Both the position numbers and the translations under genes were made by a program. From Mycobacterium sp. 141 (GTDB lineage Bacteria; Actinomycetota; Actinomycetes; Mycobacteriales; Mycobacteriaceae), in contig NZ_KB908259.1 in assembly GCF_000382405.1 (NCBI RefSeq), forward strand, positions 186,001-250,000: 64,000 bases of DNA, read 5' to 3'. Positions 1 through 10,840 of the stretch are shown in pieces (within the stretch, counting starts at the first letter, position 1; each line of letters opens with the position of its first letter). The notes below the pieces were generated by a model. That model did not search any database, was not told the origin of the DNA, and worked only from the letters and a program-made list of their open reading frames with translations.

Positions 1-135
1 AAGAATGCACCACGCGCCTTACGTGCCGTGGCGGAATCGCCATCGGCATGCACTGCGGTGTCGGTCACCACGTCATTGTTATCGAAGCCACCGACAAGCC
101 GGCGCACCGCAACGCCGGGGTGCGTTCATGCACTG

Positions 136-735
136 CTAGATGCGCCGGTTGGCCCAGCCGTCGTCGTTGTGCGCCAGTAACTGCAATTCACGCTCCCAAG
201 CGTTCGCACGTATCCGGTCGAGCAACCGCCGGACAAGGTAGGCGATCAGCACACTCAACGTCACTGCACCGAGCCACACACCGGCCGCCTGCACGAATGC
301 ACTCAACTGGGCATCGGCTTTATGTCTAGGGGCAGCAACGACCTTGCCCTGGTTGTCGAGCCAGATCACCACTCGCTGACCGGTCGAGGTCGACGTCGAG
401 AACGTTGCGCGCCCGGTGCGGATCTGTGAACCCTCGCGCCACTGGACGACCGACGGTAGATCTGCGGAGTAAGGCTGTGCCCCCTGCACCCTGCCCTGGG
501 TCACCACAGCGTCGACCTGATGCTGCGACCGAGTCTGTTCGGCGATCGTACGCATCTGTGCCGCGTAGCGATCGGCACCCGACTGCGCGGCGGTCGGGAC
601 GACGAGAAGCGCAGTAGCCAGAACCGTCAGCATGGCAATCGCTTCCACCCGATCGGTCATGCGGGCCAGAGGATTGCGTGCGAGTCCACGAAACACCCAC
701 AAGCGGCCGAGTGCGCGTAAGAGCGTGCTATGCAT
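136..735 (-). CDS. Rv1733c-family conserved membrane protein
   Basis: Predicted inner-membrane protein of 199 aa resembling the mycobacterial Rv1733c family, whose biochemical role is unknown. The N-terminus (MHSTLLRALGRLW..., then NPLARMTDRVEA) matches the family opening. A first hydrophobic segment lies at about residues 33-50 and a second near residues 148-170, separated by an extracytoplasmic-looking stretch that contains GQRVVIWLDNQGKVV. This two-TM plus beta-rich loop layout is typical of the family. I start at the ATG at 735 because the conserved opening begins there; an in-frame extension to 792 has no homologous character. It is monocistronic and divergent from the gene at 909. Rv1733c itself is DosR-regulated; I did not find a convincing DosR box here. 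Family call fairly sure, function not. Confidence 0.75.
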   Translation of the reverse strand: MHSTLLRALGRLWVFRGLARNPLARMTDRVEAIAMLTVLATALLVVPTAAQSGADRYAAQMRTIAEQTRSQHQVDAVVTQGRVQGAQPYSADLPSVVQWREGSQIRTGRATFSTSTSTGQRVVIWLDNQGKVVAAPRHKADAQLSAFVQAAGVWLGAVTLSVLIAYLVRRLLDRIRANAWERELQLLAHNDDGWANRRI

Positions 736-908
736 CACACCGGGCCGCGCCCAGAATTTGAACGTATTACCACCACATTTCGATGGTGTCACTAGCGTCG
801 ACTACTTTGCCATTTCGCCCATGGGCTGGGCGACGAACATCACACGCATGGGTTCGTCACGGGGGAAACTTCGGGGCGCCGCGCCTATAGCAGTGGTGAG
901 ATGCTCGT
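736..908. other. Divergent intergenic region
   Basis: Gap between the Rv1733c-like gene (minus) and the FetB-like gene (plus). It holds short inverted arms GACGAAC/GTTCGTC (about 831-861) and a TATAGC hexamer at 886-891 that could be the -10 of the plus-strand gene, giving a leader of about 11 nt. Nothing else is recognisable. Confidence 0.3.
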
Positions 909-1637
909 ATGCCGTATGCGACTTTGCTGCTTGGCGCCGCGGTCCTGCTCGCCATCACCTCGGCGGTGATGTGGTGGGCCAAGATCGAACATACGGCCGC
1001 GCCATGGTGGGCGGTTACCCGGGCGCTCGGGCAGTTGGCGCTGATCAGTCTCGCGCTGCGCGGAGTCCTCGCTCACCCTGCGCTGGTGGCGCTGGCGCTG
1101 GCGGTGATGGTCAGCGTGGCGGCGTGGACGGCAGGCCGCAGGCTTCGGGACCTCCATGGCGGCCCGATCGCGGTGGTGATGTCGACGGTGGCGGCGAGTG
1201 CACTGACAATCGGCCTGGCGTTCGGGCTGCATATGCTGGCCCTGGAGAGCCGGTTCGTGATCGCGCTGGGCGGCATCGTCATCGGTTCGACGATGACGGC
1301 CACCACCTTGGCAAGCCGTAATTTTCAGCGGATGTCGGTGAAGTCCCGAGCCGAGATCGAAGGCTGGCTGTCCATCGGCGCGACGCCGAGCCAATCGGTG
1401 GTGCACATCGGCCGAGCTGCTGCCGGGGACGCCGTGCGCCCGGTCCTCGACCAGACGAGGACGACGGGGCTCGTCACACTCCCCGGCGCATTCGTGGGTG
1501 CGCTGATGGCGGGTGCCCTGCCGTTGGAAGCCGCACGGTTTCAGATCGTGGTGCTGGTGTGCCTGATCACCGCCGAGACCGTCGCGACCACCCTGCTCGT
1601 ACGCATCCTGGGCCGATCACCCGTCCTCGCGGTCTGA
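909..1637 (+). CDS. FetB/UPF0014-family ABC transporter permease
   Basis: Polytopic membrane protein of 242 aa with about six to seven hydrophobic segments, resembling the UPF0014/FetB (YbbM) permease family that in Escherichia coli acts with an ATPase in iron export. The family-typical loop is visible in the middle: IALGGIVIGSTM, then RAEIEGWLSIGATPSQ, then a conserved LPGAFVGALMAG segment. No partner ATPase (FetA) gene is adjacent in this window, so the transported substrate and the existence of a complete transporter are inferred only. It ends 5 nt before the convergent hisI stop; no terminator is seen between them. Confidence 0.7.
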   Translation: MPYATLLLGAAVLLAITSAVMWWAKIEHTAAPWWAVTRALGQLALISLALRGVLAHPALVALALAVMVSVAAWTAGRRLRDLHGGPIAVVMSTVAASALTIGLAFGLHMLALESRFVIALGGIVIGSTMTATTLASRNFQRMSVKSRAEIEGWLSIGATPSQSVVHIGRAAAGDAVRPVLDQTRTTGLVTLPGAFVGALMAGALPLEAARFQIVVLVCLITAETVATTLLVRILGRSPVLAV

Positions 1638-1642
1638 GGCTG

Positions 1643-1993
1643 CTAGCCCTCGGGCGAGAGCAGCAGGTCGGCGTCGAAGCAGGTGTGATTGCCGGTGTGG
1701 CAGGCTCCGCCGACCTGGTCGACCTCCAGCAGCACCGTGTCACCGTCGCAGTCCAGCCGCACCGAATGCACGCGTTGGGTGTGCCCGGAGGTGGCGCCCT
1801 TGATCCACTGCTCGCCGCGCGAACGCGAAAAATATGTCGCCTCACGGGTTTCCAGCGTGCGAGCCAACGCGTCGTCATCCATCCAGGCGACCATCAGCAC
1901 GTCACCGGTGCCATGCTCCTGCACCACAGCGGCGAACAGACCGTCGGCGTTGCGCTTGAGCCGCGCCGCGATAGTCGCATCGAGTCCACTCAT
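1643..1993 (-). CDS. hisI: Phosphoribosyl-AMP cyclohydrolase HisI
   Basis: Catalyses hydrolytic ring opening of phosphoribosyl-AMP in histidine biosynthesis (cytosolic, Zn-dependent). The 116-aa protein is of single-domain HisI length. The metal-binding region is visible: [19 protein letters not shown] followed by TGNHTCF, giving the expected three cysteines. The WMDDDAL and [11 protein letters not shown] motifs are also family hallmarks. It is the last gene of the his operon; its ATG overlaps the hisF TGA (ATGA), suggesting translational coupling. The phosphoribosyl-ATP pyrophosphatase domain (HisE) is not fused and must be elsewhere in the genome, as is usual in mycobacteria. Confidence 0.95.
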   Translation of the reverse strand: MSGLDATIAARLKRNADGLFAAVVQEHGTGDVLMVAWMDDDALARTLETREATYFSRSRGEQWIKGATSGHTQRVHSVRLDCDGDTVLLEVDQVGGACHTGNHTCFDADLLLSPEG

Positions 1994-2769
1994 CGCACAG
2001 TGATCCCTGCGTCCGCCATTGCCGCCTTGACCTCGGCGATGGTCAGCTCCCGGAAGTGGAAAACGCTCGCGGCCAGGACCGCATCGGCTCCTGCGACAAC
2101 GGCAGGCGGGAAATGTTCCGCCGCGCCGGCCCCGCCGCTGGCGATCACGGGCACGGTGACCGCCGCACGCACGGCGCGCAGCATGGCCAGGTCGAAACCC
2201 GCTTTGGTGCCGTCGCGGTCCATCGAATTCAGCAGGATCTCGCCGACACCGAGTTCGGCGCCGCGGGTGGCCCACTCGATGGCGTCGATACCGGTGCCGC
2301 GCCGCCCGCCGTGCGTCGTGACTTCCCAGCCCGACGGAGTGGGTGCCGCACCGGCCGGAACGGTGCGGGCGTCGACACTGAGCACGATGCACTGCGAGCC
2401 GAATTGCCGGGCCAACTCGGCGAGTAGTTCTGGCCGCGCGATCGCGGCCGTATTGACCGAAACCTTGTCCGCGCCGGCACGCAGCAGCACGTCGACGTCT
2501 TCCACGGACCGCACCCCGCCGCCGACCGTCAACGGGATGAACACCTGCTCGGCGGTGCGCTTGACCACCTCCAGCATGGTGCTCCGACCGGACGACGACG
2601 CCGTCACATCCAGGAAGGTCAGCTCGTCGGCACCCTCGGCGTCGTAGGCCGCGGCCAGTTCGACGGGATCCCCGGCGTCGCGGAGGTTTGCGAAGTTGAC
2701 GCCTTTGACGACGCGGCCGTCGTCGACGTCCAGACACGGAATGACCCGGGTGGCAACGTCACTGGTCAC
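1990..2769 (-). CDS. hisF: Imidazole glycerol phosphate synthase cyclase subunit HisF
   Basis: The (beta/alpha)8-barrel subunit that uses ammonia delivered by HisH to turn PRFAR into imidazole glycerol phosphate and AICAR. It has 259 aa. The catalytic Asp of the opening strand ([14 protein letters not shown]) and the phosphate-binding TVGGG and ASGGAG loops are present. I start at the GTG at 2769, which overlaps the impA TGA as GTGA. An upstream extension to 2868 runs inside impA and lacks homology. In mycobacteria hisF and hisH are separated by priA and impA, as here. Confidence 0.95.
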   Translation of the reverse strand: MTSDVATRVIPCLDVDDGRVVKGVNFANLRDAGDPVELAAAYDAEGADELTFLDVTASSSGRSTMLEVVKRTAEQVFIPLTVGGGVRSVEDVDVLLRAGADKVSVNTAAIARPELLAELARQFGSQCIVLSVDARTVPAGAAPTPSGWEVTTHGGRRGTGIDAIEWATRGAELGVGEILLNSMDRDGTKAGFDLAMLRAVRAAVTVPVIASGGAGAAEHFPPAVVAGADAVLAASVFHFRELTIAEVKAAMADAGITVR

Positions 2770-3578
2770 AGGTAATCCTCCGGGTGGCCTGCGGATTTCA
2801 CGATGTCCAGTATGCGATCGTGCACACCGGGTGCCGCGGCCAGTGCCGATTTGGACTCGGCAGTCCATGGCTCACCGGCAAGATCGGTCACGACACCGCC
2901 GGCCGCGCGGACGAGTGCCACACCGGCCGCGTGATCCCAGATGTGGTGCCCGAAACTGATGGCGGCACTCAGGATTCCGGCAGCCACATACGCCAGGTCG
3001 ATGCCGGTGGCGCCATGCATCCGCACGCGCGAGCACTCACGGCTCAGATTCGCCAGAACCTGGGCCCGGTACCGCCCCGGGAACCGCCCACGCGAGTCGA
3101 TGTTGAACGACTGAATTCCCACGATGGAGTCGGCCAGTGTCGGAGAGTCCAGGGCAGGAAGCGCTTTGGCGTTGTCGTATACCGGTCCGCCGGCGAGCGC
3201 GGAGTAACGCTGTCCCATGAAGGGCAGCCAGGTCAGGCCCGCGACCGGTTCGCCATTTGCCAACAGCCCCAGCAGAATTGCGGCCATCGGCGAACCCGCC
3301 GCGTAGTTGAAGGTGCCGTCGATCGGGTCGAGTACCCACACCAGGTCGGAATCGATCGGTTCGCCGCCGAACTCCTCGCCGTGTACCCCGATCCCGGTCC
3401 CTTCGGCCAGCGCCCTGACCACCTGTCGCTCGATGGCCAGGTCGACCTCCGTGGCGAAGTCATTGCCCTGCTTACGGACCGCGGAATCGGCCCGGTGCCC
3501 GGCGATGAACGGAGCCGACGCCTCGTCGAGAATCTCGGCCGCAGTGGCGAGCAGCGCGGCCAGCCGGTTGGGGTCCAC
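2766..3578 (-). CDS. impA: Inositol-monophosphatase-family phosphatase (ImpA/HisN type)
   Basis: Mg-dependent phosphatase of the inositol monophosphatase superfamily, 270 aa. Metal-binding motifs are clear: GEEFGG, the core [13 protein letters not shown], and the C-terminal [15 protein letters not shown]. Mycobacterial orthologues (Rv1604) are annotated ImpA. The position inside the his operon, between priA and hisF, makes a histidinol-phosphate phosphatase (HisN) role plausible, because no other HisN is in the operon; this is inference. The start is the GTG at 3578, 4 nt after the priA stop. The upstream in-frame extension overlaps priA and is not conserved. Confidence 0.88.
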   Translation of the reverse strand: MDPNRLAALLATAAEILDEASAPFIAGHRADSAVRKQGNDFATEVDLAIERQVVRALAEGTGIGVHGEEFGGEPIDSDLVWVLDPIDGTFNYAAGSPMAAILLGLLANGEPVAGLTWLPFMGQRYSALAGGPVYDNAKALPALDSPTLADSIVGIQSFNIDSRGRFPGRYRAQVLANLSRECSRVRMHGATGIDLAYVAAGILSAAISFGHHIWDHAAGVALVRAAGGVVTDLAGEPWTAESKSALAAAPGVHDRILDIVKSAGHPEDYL

Positions 3579-3582
3579 CGGA

Positions 3583-4317
3583 TCAGCCGCTGACCGCGGC
3601 CAGAGCCTCGGGCAGGGTGAATCGTTCGGCGTAGAGCGCCTTTCCGACGATCGCACCCTCGACACCACGCTCGGTCAGGGTGGCGATGGCCCGCAGATCG
3701 TCAAGGCTGGACACGCCACCGGAGGCGATGACAGGCACCCCGCTACGCTCGGCTACCGCACCGAGCAGCTCCAGATTGGGCCCGGTCAGGGTGCCGTCCT
3801 TGGTGACGTCGGTGACCACGTAACGGGAACATCCCTCACGCTCGAGGCGTTGCAGCACGTCCCAGAGGTCGCCGCCGTCAGTTTCCCACCCTCGCCCGCG
3901 GAGCCGATGCGCACCGTCCACGATCTGCACATCCAGACCGACGGCCACCTTGTCGCCATACTCGGCGATGGCCGCCGCGCACCACTGTGGGTTCTCCAGC
4001 GCCGCGGTACCGATGTTGACCCGGGCGCAGCCGGTGTCCAGGGCCGCCTTCAGCGATTCGTCGTCACGGATGCCGCCGGAAAGTTCCACGTCGACGTCCA
4101 GCTTGCCGACGACCTCGGCGAGCAACTCCCGGTTACTCCCCCGGCCGAACGCCGCGTCGAGATCCACCAGATGGATCCACTGCGCGCCGTCACGCTGCCA
4201 GGCCAGCGCCGCGTCGAGCGCCGAGCCGTAGTCGGTCTCGCTGCCCGCCTTGCCCTGAACCAGCCGCACCGCCTTGCCCTCGACCACGTCGACGGCTGGC
4301 AAAAGAATCAAACTCAC
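3583..4317 (-). CDS. priA: Bifunctional HisA/TrpF isomerase PriA
   Basis: Phosphoribosyl isomerase of 244 aa catalysing the ProFAR Amadori rearrangement in histidine synthesis. In actinobacteria, which often lack a separate trpF, it also performs the PRA isomerisation of tryptophan synthesis. The two catalytic aspartates are seen in [15 protein letters not shown] (strand 1) and [15 protein letters not shown] (strand 5). The phosphate-binding GGI and ASGGVSS loops are present. The ATG overlaps the hisH stop by 4 nt. The dual function is established for actinobacterial PriA and inferred here by family. Confidence 0.93.
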   Translation of the reverse strand: MSLILLPAVDVVEGKAVRLVQGKAGSETDYGSALDAALAWQRDGAQWIHLVDLDAAFGRGSNRELLAEVVGKLDVDVELSGGIRDDESLKAALDTGCARVNIGTAALENPQWCAAAIAEYGDKVAVGLDVQIVDGAHRLRGRGWETDGGDLWDVLQRLEREGCSRYVVTDVTKDGTLTGPNLELLGAVAERSGVPVIASGGVSSLDDLRAIATLTERGVEGAIVGKALYAERFTLPEALAAVSG

Positions 4318-4927
4318 AGTCCCTCAACCCAATTCGCGAGCAGCGTAGCACCAGCGTCGCCGCTCTTCTCCGGATGAAATTGTGTGGCCGCCAACGGCCC
4401 GTCCTCGACCGCCGCGATGAACCGAACATGGTGCGTCGCCCACGTGACCAGCGCGTCAGGATTGCCCAACCACTCCTGTGCGGCGTAGGAGTGTACGAAA
4501 TAGAACCGCGTGTCGGCGTCGAGTCCCCGGAATAGCCTACTGCCGGCGGCAGCCTCGACGACGTTCCAGCCCATGTGTGGGATGACCGGCGCGTCGAGGC
4601 GGGTGACCGCGCCTGGCCACTGACCACACCCGACGGTCTCCACGCCGAACTCAACACCGCGGGCGAACATAATCTGCATGCCGACGCAGACCCCGAGCAC
4701 CGGGTGACCGTGCTGCAAACGGTCGGCGATGATCTTCTCACCGCCGATCGCCCGCAAGCCCTGCATACACGCTTCGTAGGCACCGACACCTGGCACCACC
4801 AGACCATCGGCGGCTGCCGCGGCACCCGGGTCTGCGGTCACCTCGACATCGGCACCGACCCGCTGCAAGGCCCGTTGCGCCGAACGCAGATTTCCCGACC
4901 CGTAGTCGAGAACAATGACTTTCTTCG

Positions 4928-4931
<4 letters not shown>
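4314..4931 (-). CDS. hisH: Imidazole glycerol phosphate synthase glutaminase subunit HisH
   Basis: Class I glutamine amidotransferase subunit (205 aa) that releases ammonia for HisF. The oxyanion strand ([15 protein letters not shown]), nucleophilic Cys in [11 protein letters not shown] and the His/Glu pair in [13 protein letters not shown] form the full catalytic triad. The first codon at 4931 overlaps the hisB TGA. Standard length and intact. Confidence 0.95.
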
Positions 4932-6723
<1,792 letters not shown>

Positions 6724-6724
<1 letters not shown>

Positions 6725-8052
6725 CACCGCTCAAACCTCCGTCGTACCGCCTCACCATGCGCGGGTAGATCTTCCGCCTTCGACAGCGTGATTACATGCC
6801 CGGAAACATCTTTCAGCGCGGCTTCGTCGTACTCCACCACGTGGATGCCACGCAGGAAGGTCTGCACCGACAGCCCGCTGGAATGTCGCGCACAGCCCGC
6901 GGTGGGCAGCACGTGGTTGGACCCTGCGCAGTAGTCACCGAGGCTTACCGGCGACCACGCTCCCACGAATATCGCTCCGGCAGAACGGATTCGGTCGGCG
7001 ACACCGGAGGCGTCGACGGTCTGGATCTCGAGGTGTTCGGCGGCGTAGGCATTGACCGTACGGATACCAGCAGATATGTCGTCGACTAGCACTATCGCCG
7101 ACTGCTGCCCGGACAGGGCCGCGGTCACTCGCTCGACGTGCACTGTGGTGGCCAGCTGGTTGGCCAGTTCACGGTCGGTGGCGTCCGCCAAGGTCACGCT
7201 GTCGGTCACCAGCACGCTCGCGGCCATCTCGTCGTGCTCGGCTTGGCTGATCAGATCGGCGGCCACGTGCACGGGGTCGGCGGTGTGGTCGGCGAGGATG
7301 GCGATCTCGGTAGGCCCGGCTTCGGCGTCGATACCCACCTGCGACCGGCAGATCCGCTTCGCGGCGGTGACATAGATGTTGCCGGGACCGGTAATCATGT
7401 CCACAGAGGCCAGTTCGGCGCCATCGGTGTCGGTGCCGCCGTAAGCGAGCAGTGCGACGGCCTGCGCCCCGCCGACCGCCCACACTTCCTCCACACCGAG
7501 TAACGCCGCGGCGGCCAGAATGGTCGGATGCGGCAGCCCGCCGAACTGAGCCTGCGGGGGGCTCGCGATCACCAGGGAGTCCACCCCCGCGGTCTGCGCG
7601 GGCACCACGTTCATCACCACGCTGGACGGATAGACCGCGTTACCGCCCGGAACATAGAGGCCGACCCGCTCGACGGGCACCCAGCGTTCGGTGACGGTCG
7701 CGCCTGGCGCCAGGGTCGTGGTGGTGTCGGTGCGGCGCTGATCGGCGTGTACCGTGCGGGCGCGCTCGATCGACACCTCCAGCGCGGCCCGCACGTCCGG
7801 GGCCAACTCCGACAGCGCCTGCGCCAGCATTACGGCCGGTACGCGCACCGTCGCGGGCCGGACTCCGTCGAACGATTCCCCGTACTCCAAGGCCGCCACT
7901 GCACCCCTCTCGGCGATTGCGTCGACGATCGGGCGGACCCTGGGCACCACTGCGTCCACGTCGACGCCACCGCGCGGCAGGGCAGCGCGCAGTTGCGCGG
8001 CACTCATCTCGCGGTTACGCAGGTCGATACGGGACATCTGAAACTCGGCCAT
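6724..8052 (-). CDS. hisD: Histidinol dehydrogenase HisD
   Basis: Zn-dependent NAD+ enzyme performing the last two oxidations from histidinol to histidine; 442 aa. Visible motifs: [47 protein letters not shown] and the metal/substrate region [18 protein letters not shown]. Lead gene of the operon. Two starts are possible: ATG 8052 or ATG 8037 (MSRIDLRN..., which aligns with the M. tuberculosis start). I prefer 8052 because a GACAAT hexamer lies exactly 7 nt upstream, fitting a leaderless mRNA. The C-terminus (EAVRRRFER) and the TGA overlap the first mini-cistron. Confidence 0.94.
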
Positions 8053-8065
8053 CTCTTCGATTGTC
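8053..8065 (-). promoter_or_regulatory. Probable leaderless promoter -10 of the his operon
   Basis: On the minus strand GACAAT (8065-8060) is followed by 7 nt (CGAAGAG) and then ATG at 8052, the geometry of mycobacterial leaderless genes. The same GACAAT-N7-start arrangement precedes ansA at 40672, which supports it. The -35 region is not obvious. Confidence 0.45.
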
Positions 8066-8350
8066 CCTGATCAGTCCAGTCGAATAAAATCCGGGCGGCG
8101 CACGTCGGCGGTGCCCTACGAAACCCCGAGTTCGCTGGCGGTCGCCAGTCCCAGCTGTCACAGCTGCAACGGCAGTCACGACTCTCAGATCATGGTGGTG
8201 CCGCCCGGCTGTTAGCGACAAAGTCGCGGAAATCGCCCCACCAACCACATCGGCATCATCACTCTCACCCCAGCCGGTATCGTCCGCCACATATGTCCCT
8301 TAGACCCCACGGACCCCGGTGATGAGGCGCCCGCGTTGACTCATTAAAAA
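8066..8350. other. Intergenic region left of the insertion sequence
   Basis: No credible coding sequence. It contains the first copy of the palindromic dispersed repeat (8165-8238) and an AT-richer stretch near 8340-8350 next to the left end of the insertion sequence. The sequence looks like unremarkable spacer otherwise. Confidence 0.5.
8165..8238 (+). repeat. Dispersed repeat copy 1 (GCGAC-AAA-GTCGC core)
   Basis: A perfect palindrome GCGACAAAGTCGC (8215-8227) sits in a longer block (gcagtcac...ccgcccggctgttag before it, ggaaatcgcc after it). That block is recognisably repeated in inverse orientation at 9879-9950; its central part recurs at 9749-9782. Stem-loop forming on either strand. 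Confidence 0.7.
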
Positions 8351-8443
8351 TGTCCGTTTTGCTGATTCGTTGCCTCATGTGAAAGTGCCCGGTTGCGGCG
8401 TGTCGTTGCGGTGGTGGGGGCGGGGGTGGGTTAGCGCCGGTGG

Positions 8444-9653
8444 ATGGGGTTGACGTTGACGGAGCGCAGGGCGGTGACCAGGGTGATCGCGGTGCGGTAT
8501 GCGCGGGCGGGTCGGAGCGAGAAGTCCCGGATCCTTGATGAGTTGTGTGCCACGACGGGCTGGCATCGTGATCATGCCCGCAAGGCGTTGCGGGGTGCGG
8601 GCGCGGGTGCGGCGGCCCCCAACCTATGGCCCGGACGTCATTGAGGCCCTGGTGTTGTGCTGGACGGTGGTGGGGATGCCGGCCGGTAAGCGGTTGGCGG
8701 AGGTCTTGGGTGAGTTGGTGGTGGTGCTGCGTCGGTGCGGGGAGTTGGTCATCGACGACGCCACGGCGGGGTTGTTGGCGGGGATGTCGGCGGCCACCAT
8801 CGATCGTCGACTGGCCCCGGAACGGAAGAAACACCAGCTTAAGGGGCGGTCCCGGACGAAACCGGGCACGTTGCTCAAGAGTCAGATCCCGGTGCGCACC
8901 TGGGCGGCGTGGGACGATGCGGTGCCGGGGTTCGTCGAGATCGATCTGGTCAGCCATGACGGCGGGGTGGTCACCGGGGTGCATGCCTACACGTTGACGG
9001 TCACCGACATCGCCACTGGCTGGACCGAGACCCGCAGCGTGTTGGGCAAAGGTGAGAAACGGGTGATGGCCGCGTTGAGTGAGATCGCGGCGGGGATGCC
9101 GTTCCCGGTCCGGGGGGTGGATTCGGACAACGGGTCGGAGTTCATCAACTTCCACCTGTTGGAGTGGTGCCGCACGCGGCACATCACCTTCACCCGGTCG
9201 CGGGCGGGCAACAAGAACGATGGTTGTCACGTCGAGCAGAAGAACTGGACCACGGTGCGGGTCCTGGTGGGCTATCACCGCTACGACACGGCCGCAGAGG
9301 TGGTGTTGCTCAACAAGATCTGGGTATTGCAGTCGTTGTTGGGCAACTATTTCTCCCCGCAGCAGAAACTTAAGTCGAAGGTCCGTCGGGGTTCCCAGGT
9401 GACCAAGAGGTATCACCGGGCCGCGACCCCGTACCGTCGGGCCCAGGCCCATGCGGTGGTCACCGCCGAGGAGGTCAAGCATCTGGCCGAGGTCTACGCC
9501 GGGCTCAATCCCGCCGCCCTGCAACGCGACATTCAAGCGTTGTGCACCGAACTGCTCACCGTGACCACCAGCAAAGCCGGTCCCCGACCGATCGCGCGCC
9601 TGGGGCGGGCACCGGTGGCTGAGGCAACGAATATTTCCACCCCCAACGCCTGA
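8444..9653 (+). pseudogene. DDE (integrase-core) transposase, frameshifted
   Basis: The N-terminal HTH part starts at ATG 8444 (MGLTLTERRAVTRVIAV..., LDELCATTGWHRDHARKAL). The rest is in the +1-shifted frame from about 8600 (RVRRPPTYGPDVIEALVLCW...) to the stop at 9653. Neither frame alone gives a whole protein: the catalytic frame opened from 8499 starts with unrelated residues. The catalytic core is intact, with acidic residues in FVEIDLV, VDSDNGSEF and HVEQKNW and the flanking GYHRYDT and YFSPQQKL blocks. The shift lies in a G/C-rich stretch (about 8596-8622). Programmed shifting in IS elements is usually -1, so a +1 shift favours decay or a sequencing error. The product would be about 400 aa. 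Confidence 0.75.
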
Positions 9654-9669
9654 ACCCGGACACCACCAG

Positions 9670-9747
9670 TTGAGGCAACGATCCCCGCCGGGCATTGTCC
9701 AATTGAGGCAACGAATCCCCCCGCGGGCATATTGACACGAGGCAACA
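9670..9747 (+). repeat. Three 33-bp-spaced GAGGCAAC units at the right end of the insertion sequence
   Basis: GAGGCAAC occurs at 9673-9680, 9706-9713 and 9739-9746, spaced exactly 33 bp. The first two share TTGAGGCAACGA. A further copy lies inside the transposase 3' end (9621-9628). The single inverted partner at the left is GTTGCCTC at 8369-8376. Their regular spacing and position suggest transposase-binding iterons; that role is inferred. Confidence 0.65.
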
Positions 9748-9748
9748 G

Positions 9749-9782
9749 GCGCCCGGCTGCGAGCGACAAAGTCGCGAATAGG
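9749..9782 (+). repeat. Dispersed repeat copy 2 (GCGAC-AAA-GTCGC core)
   Basis: gcgcccggctgcgagcgaca... contains the perfect palindrome GCGACAAAGTCGC at 9763-9775, preceded by the same gcccggctg found in copy 1. It directly follows the right-hand iterons of the insertion sequence and may be part of the target or of the element's end. Confidence 0.65.
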
Positions 9783-9982
9783 CGGGCAAACCTAAATCTG
9801 GGACTGCTGCGGCTGGCGGTACTGCCGTGGCCAGTGGGATTGGCCGGTTGGGTCAGCAGTGAATGGTAGTGCTCATGAGGCGGTTTCCGCGACTTTGTCG
9901 CCAACAGTCGGGCAACACCACTATGGGTTCGGGACAGTGACTGTTGTGACACATGTGACTCGGCCTGAATCCGTACCGAAAC
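9783..9982. other. Intergenic region between the insertion sequence and nadC
   Basis: No credible gene. The 3' ends of nadC (minus) and the transposase (plus) converge here. The only recognisable structure is repeat copy 3. Copies 2 and 3 face each other about 110 bp apart and could pair as a long hairpin. Confidence 0.5.
9879..9950 (-). repeat. Dispersed repeat copy 3 (inverted)
   Basis: Palindrome GCGACTTTGTCGC at 9889-9901. Read on the minus strand the block (cagtcact... gttgcccgactgttg, palindrome, ggaaaccgcc) matches copy 1 at 8165-8238 over roughly 65-70 bp with scattered mismatches, which is much longer than the palindrome alone. Confidence 0.7.
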
Positions 9983-10840
9983 TCAGATGTCCAATCCCAG
10001 GTCAAGCACCCGCACCGAGTGCGTGAGCGCACCCACTGCGAGATAGTCGACGCCGGTGCCGGCGTACTCCGCTGCGGTATCCAGCGTGAGGCCGCCCGAG
10101 GATTCGAGCTTTGTCATCGACGACCGGGAGTCCCGTCGCTGCACGGCGATCTGGGTCTGCCAAACCGGGAAGTTGTCCAGAAGAACCAGTTCCGCACCGG
10201 CCGAGAGCACATCGTCGAGTTGCTCGAGCGAATCCACCTCGACCTCGCAGGGCAGCTCGGGCGCAGCGGCACGCACGGCCTGCAATGCCGCCAACACCGA
10301 CCCGGCCGCCGCCACGTGGTTGTCCTTGATCAGCGCGGCGTCACCCAACCCCATCCGGTGATTGACGCCGCCGCCGACGCGGACCGCATATTTCTGCAGC
10401 GCACGCAGGCCGGGCAGCGTCTTGCGGGTGTCGCGGATCTTGGCGTTCGTGCCGGCCACCGCATCTACCCAGGCCGCGGTCGCGGTGGCGATGCCGGACA
10501 GGTGGCACACCAGGTTGAGCATCGTGCGCTCAGCGGTGAGCAGCTGTCGGGTCGGCGCCTCCACAGTCAGCACGGGCGACTGGGCGTCCAGCCGGGCTCC
10601 ATCGTCGACGCGGTGGATCACCCGGTATCCGTCGGGCCCGATCACTTCGTCGAGTACCAGCAGGGCGATGTCGACGCCAGCGACGACTCCCGCCTCGCGG
10701 TTGACCACCGACGCCGTGGTCAACGACGAGGCCGGCACGGTCGCCTGGGTGGTGACGTCGGGGCCGTAGCGCAGATCCTCCCGCAGTGCACCAGCGATCG
10801 TGGCCCTGGCCTCGATGAGCTCGGATTCCGAAAGTGCCAT
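9983..10840 (-). CDS. nadC: Nicotinate-nucleotide diphosphorylase (carboxylating) NadC
   Basis: Quinolinate phosphoribosyltransferase, 285 aa, converting quinolinate plus PRPP to nicotinate mononucleotide. Motifs: LTAERTMLNLVCHLSGIAT, DTRKTLPGLR, KYAVRVGGGVNHRMGL with the ligand-binding KDNH, and EVEVDSLEQ. Start ATG 10840 overlaps the nadB TGA as TGATG; the two extra upstream codons (MLM) are unlikely. Last gene of the nadABC operon. Confidence 0.95.
   Translation of the reverse strand: MALSESELIEARATIAGALREDLRYGPDVTTQATVPASSLTTASVVNREAGVVAGVDIALLVLDEVIGPDGYRVIHRVDDGARLDAQSPVLTVEAPTRQLLTAERTMLNLVCHLSGIATATAAWVDAVAGTNAKIRDTRKTLPGLRALQKYAVRVGGGVNHRMGLGDAALIKDNHVAAAGSVLAALQAVRAAAPELPCEVEVDSLEQLDDVLSAGAELVLLDNFPVWQTQIAVQRRDSRSSMTKLESSGGLTLDTAAEYAGTGVDYLAVGALTHSVRVLDLGLDI

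Larger units (their letters stand above)
8351..9750 (+). mobile_element. Insertion sequence with DDE transposase, ends approximate
   Basis: The element carries one frameshifted DDE transposase. A GTTGCCTC motif at its left side (8369-8376) matches, in inverted orientation, GAGGCAAC at the right (9621, 9673, 9706 and 9739). These shared short motifs are the only terminal symmetry I see; a clean long terminal inverted repeat and a target-site duplication could not be identified, so the boundaries are estimates. It lies between hisD and nadC, which are near neighbours in M. tuberculosis, so it is an insertion in an otherwise conserved block. Confidence 0.65.

Noticed and set aside
850..880. Possible DosR box upstream of the Rv1733c-like gene
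   Set aside because: The sequence gggggaaacttcggggc only loosely resembles the dormancy-regulon palindrome and its symmetry is poor.
8265..9695. Long minus-strand frame (476 codons) antisense to the transposase
   Set aside because: It is antisense to the DDE core, is proline/arginine/histidine-rich and shows no domain; it is a GC-rich shadow.
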